Below, piece by piece: positions 61,367-64,000 of a DNA stretch of 64,000 nucleotides. Origin of the DNA: Virgibacillus necropolis (GTDB taxonomy: Bacteria > Bacillota > Bacilli > Bacillales > Amphibacillaceae); the NCBI RefSeq assembly GCF_002224365.1, contig NZ_CP022437.1, positions 3,348,001-3,412,000 on the forward strand, read 5' to 3'. Under the pieces are notes generated by a model. It saw nothing but the letters and a program-made list of their open reading frames with translations, made no database searches and was not told where the DNA came from. A program made the translations under genes and the position numbers. Numbering within the stretch: position 1 is the first letter of the stretch; each line of letters begins with the position of its first letter.

Positions 61367-62686
61367 GAATATTTAAGTTTGCTTTCAGTCGCTGTTTTAA
61401 TAGTTCTCACCGCATTCTTTGTAATTTCGGAATTTGCGATAGTCAAAGTTAGAAGAACGAGAATTGAACATTTGGCAAATGAAGGAAATAAACGAGCTAA
61501 AGCTGGTTTAAAAGTAATTAATAATTTAGATGGCTATCTTTCGGCATGTCAGTTGGGTATAACCGTAACTGCTCTTGGAATTGGTTGGCTCGGTGAACCA
61601 GCGTTCGCTCAAATTATCCATCCATTGATAGCTAGATTTGATCTATCTGATGGAGTGGTACACACCATATCCTTTGTTGTTGCCTTTGCTGTTATCACCT
61701 TTTTACACGTGGTATTAGGAGAATTAGCACCAAAAACCATTGCCATTCAAAAAGCCGAAGCTGTTACGTTAGCACTTGCTCCTCCGTTAATCTTTTTTAA
61801 CTGGATCATGTATCCTTTCATTTGGGCACTAAATGGATCAGCTAACTTTTTAGTTGGTTTGATTGGCTTTAGCCCTGCCTCGGAAAGTGATGAGGCTCTT
61901 TCTGAAGAAGAATTGCGGATGACATTATTAAACAGTCACAAAAGCGGTGAAATAAACGATTCCGAAATCGAGTATGTGAATAAGATATTTGATTTTGATG
62001 AGCGTGTAGCAAAAGAAATTATGGTCCCTCGTAAAGAGATTGTTTGCTTATTTAAAGAGGATTCTTTTGAAGAGAACATTAATGTGATGAAAAATGAAAA
62101 GTTTACAAGGTACCCAATTGCCGAAGATGATAAGGATGAAATTATAGGAATGGTCAATATTAAAGGATTATTTAATGATGAAAATCCATCTGATAAAAAT
62201 ATTGATAAGCATATCCGTCCAGTCCTTCACGTCATCGAAACAACACCTATTAAAACACTTTTAACTAAAATGCAGAAGGAACAAAGCCATATGGCAATTG
62301 TTGTTGATGAATATGGCGGTACTGCAGGATTAGTTACCTTTGAGGATATCCTGGAAGAAATCGTTGGCGAAATTAGAGACGAATTTGATTCAGATGAAAC
62401 GCCTGAAGTTCAACAGATAGATGACAAGACTTATTTATTAGAAGGTAAAATGCTAATTTCTGATGTAAACGACTTATTATCTGTTGATATTTCAGACGAA
62501 GAACTGGATACACTTGGTGGTTGGGTGTTATCTAAGAATAACGAACCAAAGCAAGGAACGATTATTTCTGAAGGCCACTATCACTTCATGGTCAAAGAAG
62601 TGGAAGGACATCAAGTTAAATATGTAGAGACTAGAGAACTTGATCAAAAAGAAGAAACTAGTTATTCTACTGCATCTTCACAGTAA
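61364..62686 (+). CDS. CNNM/CorC-type (HlyC/CorC) transporter
   Basis: 440 aa, TTG start forced by an in-frame TAG just upstream. DUF21 membrane domain (~1-190: SACQLGITVTALGIGWLGEPAF, LHVVLGELAPKT), tandem CBS domains (MVPRKEIVCLF to MVNIKGLF; HMAIVVDEYGGTAGLVTFEDILEEIVGEI in part), and a C-terminal CorC/HlyC domain. B. subtilis relatives (e.g. MpfA/YhdP) export magnesium. Its leader holds a hairpin between SD and start. Confidence 0.92.
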   Translation: MEYLSLLSVAVLIVLTAFFVISEFAIVKVRRTRIEHLANEGNKRAKAGLKVINNLDGYLSACQLGITVTALGIGWLGEPAFAQIIHPLIARFDLSDGVVHTISFVVAFAVITFLHVVLGELAPKTIAIQKAEAVTLALAPPLIFFNWIMYPFIWALNGSANFLVGLIGFSPASESDEALSEEELRMTLLNSHKSGEINDSEIEYVNKIFDFDERVAKEIMVPRKEIVCLFKEDSFEENINVMKNEKFTRYPIAEDDKDEIIGMVNIKGLFNDENPSDKNIDKHIRPVLHVIETTPIKTLLTKMQKEQSHMAIVVDEYGGTAGLVTFEDILEEIVGEIRDEFDSDETPEVQQIDDKTYLLEGKMLISDVNDLLSVDISDEELDTLGGWVLSKNNEPKQGTIISEGHYHFMVKEVEGHQVKYVETRELDQKEETSYSTASSQ

Positions 62687-62695
62687 AATGAAATT

Positions 62696-62945
62696 AAGAA
62701 AAGTGCAAGCGCCTGTTTAGCGACGTACAAACTGGAGCACTCCGCAATGAGATAAAGGAAACATGCCCCTGCAACAGGGGTATGCCGACGTTGGGCGGCA
62801 AGCCCGGTTTTAGTCGGCCTTCCTTTTACTACGAACCGATGTTGACTTATCGTAGTGGAGGAGTGTGAAGTTTGCTAGTTGCTGGGCGCTGGAGCTAGAC
62901 ATGACCGTTGATATAAGTAAGCTTAATAGAGCTAAATTTTATATT
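62696..62945 (+). repeat. Long-hairpin interspersed repeat, copy 2 (long apical module)
   Basis: ~250 bp. Outer parts are near identical to 52668-52855. The apex carries a ~68-nt module (62763-62830) with its own hairpins, CCCCTG-n3-CAGGGG and CCGAC/GTCGG around GGGC/GCCC. Same orientation as copy 1, each just 3' of a plus-strand gene. Confidence 0.8.
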
Positions 62946-62960
62946 TTCTTTACGTGGTAA

Positions 62961-62987
62961 AAAGACAAGCGAGAGTTGCTTGTCTTT
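62961..62987. terminator. Bidirectional terminator
   Basis: AAAGACAAGC / GCTTGTCTTT with a 7-nt loop and T-run, between the CNNM gene and the convergent sulfotransferase gene. Confidence 0.8.
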
Positions 62988-62998
62988 TTCTATTATTC

Positions 62999-64000
62999 TT
63001 AGCCAGTTTGTCCGAGATTAAAATCCCACTTCTCAGGATATAATGGCATTCGAACTGCGCGGTAGATCTGTCTGTGATCTCCTTCTTCAAAACCAGTTAC
63101 TTTCAGTTCATAAACCACTTCTGGATCCTCTTCCCCTGTTACTTCTACAACAATACTCCGCATCGTACCATCCTCTAGCTGTGTATAGCCAGATGTGATT
63201 AACCTGTTTCCTGTTTCGCTTAAATAGTTGGCATCACTAACATATTTGGAGAAGAAGTTTTCTCCACGTTCTTTTCCATAAGACCATATCTCTTTAACAG
63301 TCATTTCTTCCGTATTAATCCGATATTGGACCCCACGGCTGTATTCCTCGCTCACGCTTTCGTCTCCCCGCGTAACGGCAATGTTATTGTCAAATAACAT
63401 AATGTCCTTTGTCGCGTCATTATTGTCAAAGTCAGGTAAAGTCATCACAGAATGTGGTCCACCTGGAAATTTAAAGTCTTCTCCGATTGGCTCTAATAAA
63501 TAGTCTTGATAATCTTCTGGCCATCCTTCATAGGCGGCTAAAATATAGTCAATTTCTCCCTCAGGATAACTCATTTCCATGATTAAACTCTGGTGCCTAC
63601 TAGAAACAAGAATATCCCCTTCATCCTCATCAAACCAAATGGCATTTTGGTGAAACCAATCGCCATCTTCGGCTGAAGGTCCATCATATTCTTGATAAAA
63701 ATCCTCTGGCATAATCTCACGGAAATTCAGCTGATCAACTAACTCGCCTGTTTCACGATCAATTTCAATCATTTCGTCCTCAATATACTGTGTTCCATCG
63801 TGCGCTGTAGCGAGTATATTTCCATTAGGCAATTCAATCGCATCATGATGAATGATCCCCCATCCTTCATAATTGCTAACGGTTACTTCATAAGCATTCG
63901 CTACCTGACCTAGCATGTCCATTTCAAGTATTAGATTATATTTATCTCCCTTTTTCGTTACATATAGTAGATTGCTATTTTCCATCCGTTTTAGTACATG
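62999..64000 (-). CDS. Arylsulfate sulfotransferase-like protein, C-terminal part (runs off window)
   Basis: At least 333 residues; the frame stays open to the window edge, so the N terminus, signal peptide and start are missing (the Met at 63985 is internal). Beta-propeller of the arylsulfotransferase (ASST) family: GWGIIHHDAIELPNGNILATAHD, DWFHQNAIWFDEDEGDILVSSRHQ, and GGPHSVMTLPD, each shown in part, contain the HHD, FH-N and PHS/H signature residues of propeller blades. Probably secreted or membrane-anchored. Confidence 0.82.
   Translation of the reverse strand, partial: HVLKRMENSNLLYVTKKGDKYNLILEMDMLGQVANAYEVTVSNYEGWGIIHHDAIELPNGNILATAHDGTQYIEDEMIEIDRETGELVDQLNFREIMPEDFYQEYDGPSAEDGDWFHQNAIWFDEDEGDILVSSRHQSLIMEMSYPEGEIDYILAAYEGWPEDYQDYLLEPIGEDFKFPGGPHSVMTLPDFDNNDATKDIMLFDNNIAVTRGDESVSEEYSRGVQYRINTEEMTVKEIWSYGKERGENFFSKYVSDANYLSETGNRLITSGYTQLEDGTMRSIVVEVTGEEDPEVVYELKVTGFEEGDHRQIYRAVRMPLYPEKWDFNLGQTG

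Overview
The window is a low-GC Gram-positive chromosome segment from a spore-forming member of the Bacillaceae. Genus cannot be fixed from sequence alone; the small gene families and repeats would suit an Oceanobacillus/Virgibacillus-like organism. The evidence is: Bacillus-type SD sequences throughout; T-box and purine-riboswitch leaders; a BlaR1/BlaI/class A lactamase set; Bacillus clusters recognisable by order (yoaT-yoaS-yozG, catDE, ywnAB, paiAB, yfiBC, yjcHGF, mhqR plus dioxygenase, ykoNPQ); and an orphan germinant-receptor subunit (GerAB). There is no rRNA, CRISPR array, prophage or complete insertion sequence; one tRNA (Val, anticodon GAC) is present.

Layout. 1-6.3 kb: regulators, a LysE exporter, a hydrolase broken by one stop codon, a coiled-coil protein and the yozG/yoaS/yoaT-like group. 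6.3-12.2 kb: an island bounded by two oppositely oriented ~283-bp MITE-like elements (one with a clean 8-bp target duplication). It holds a second DUF2975 gene, an uppS paralog, blaI, blaR1 and a class A beta-lactamase whose promoter carries two BlaI boxes. 12.7-18 kb: lipoproteins, an esterase, an SOS-controlled YolD/WYL pair, a longer paralog of the coiled-coil protein, and selO. 18.4-24.7 kb: a sigma-54 catabolic operon (D-tartrate-dehydratase-like enzyme, FAH-family enzyme, dicarboxylate symporter) with its PrpR-type activator and a matching -24/-12 promoter; a dicarboxylate transporter fragment lies decayed downstream. 24.9-31.9 kb: GNATs, GrpB, a second methionyl-tRNA synthetase under a Met T-box, UspA and an MFS pump. 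32-36.5 kb: small stress regulons (MarR/CarD/MFS; catDE; Rrf2-ywnB) whose operators can be read directly. 36.5-46.9 kb: a lipoprotein nucleosidase under a guanine-type riboswitch, SLAP and YuzL-like proteins, marR-paiA-paiB, a CntK-like racemase, gerAB and small membrane genes. 47-64 kb: a heterodimeric ABC exporter, yjcHGF, two DUF421 genes around mhqR/dioxygenase, a phosphodiesterase-like enzyme, ykoNPQ, MerR plus a CNNM/CorC-type transporter, and the 3' part of an arylsulfate sulfotransferase.

Themes. Most genes serve envelope and electrophile/antibiotic stress or scavenging. Regulation is unusually legible: palindromes sit on consensus promoters at several loci. The intergenic DNA carries four repeat classes: the MITE, a ~52-bp tandem hairpin repeat found at two loci with identical 6-7-6 geometry, a long-hairpin repeat with an exchangeable apical module, and a duplicated leader that has lost most of its gene. 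No complete new defence or biosynthetic system could be demonstrated. The best candidates for new biology are the 52-bp hairpin repeats, the riboswitch-controlled extracellular nucleosidase, the heptad-expanding coiled-coil paralogs, the hairpin-bridged SD/TTG start and the MITE-bounded cell-wall-antibiotic island.
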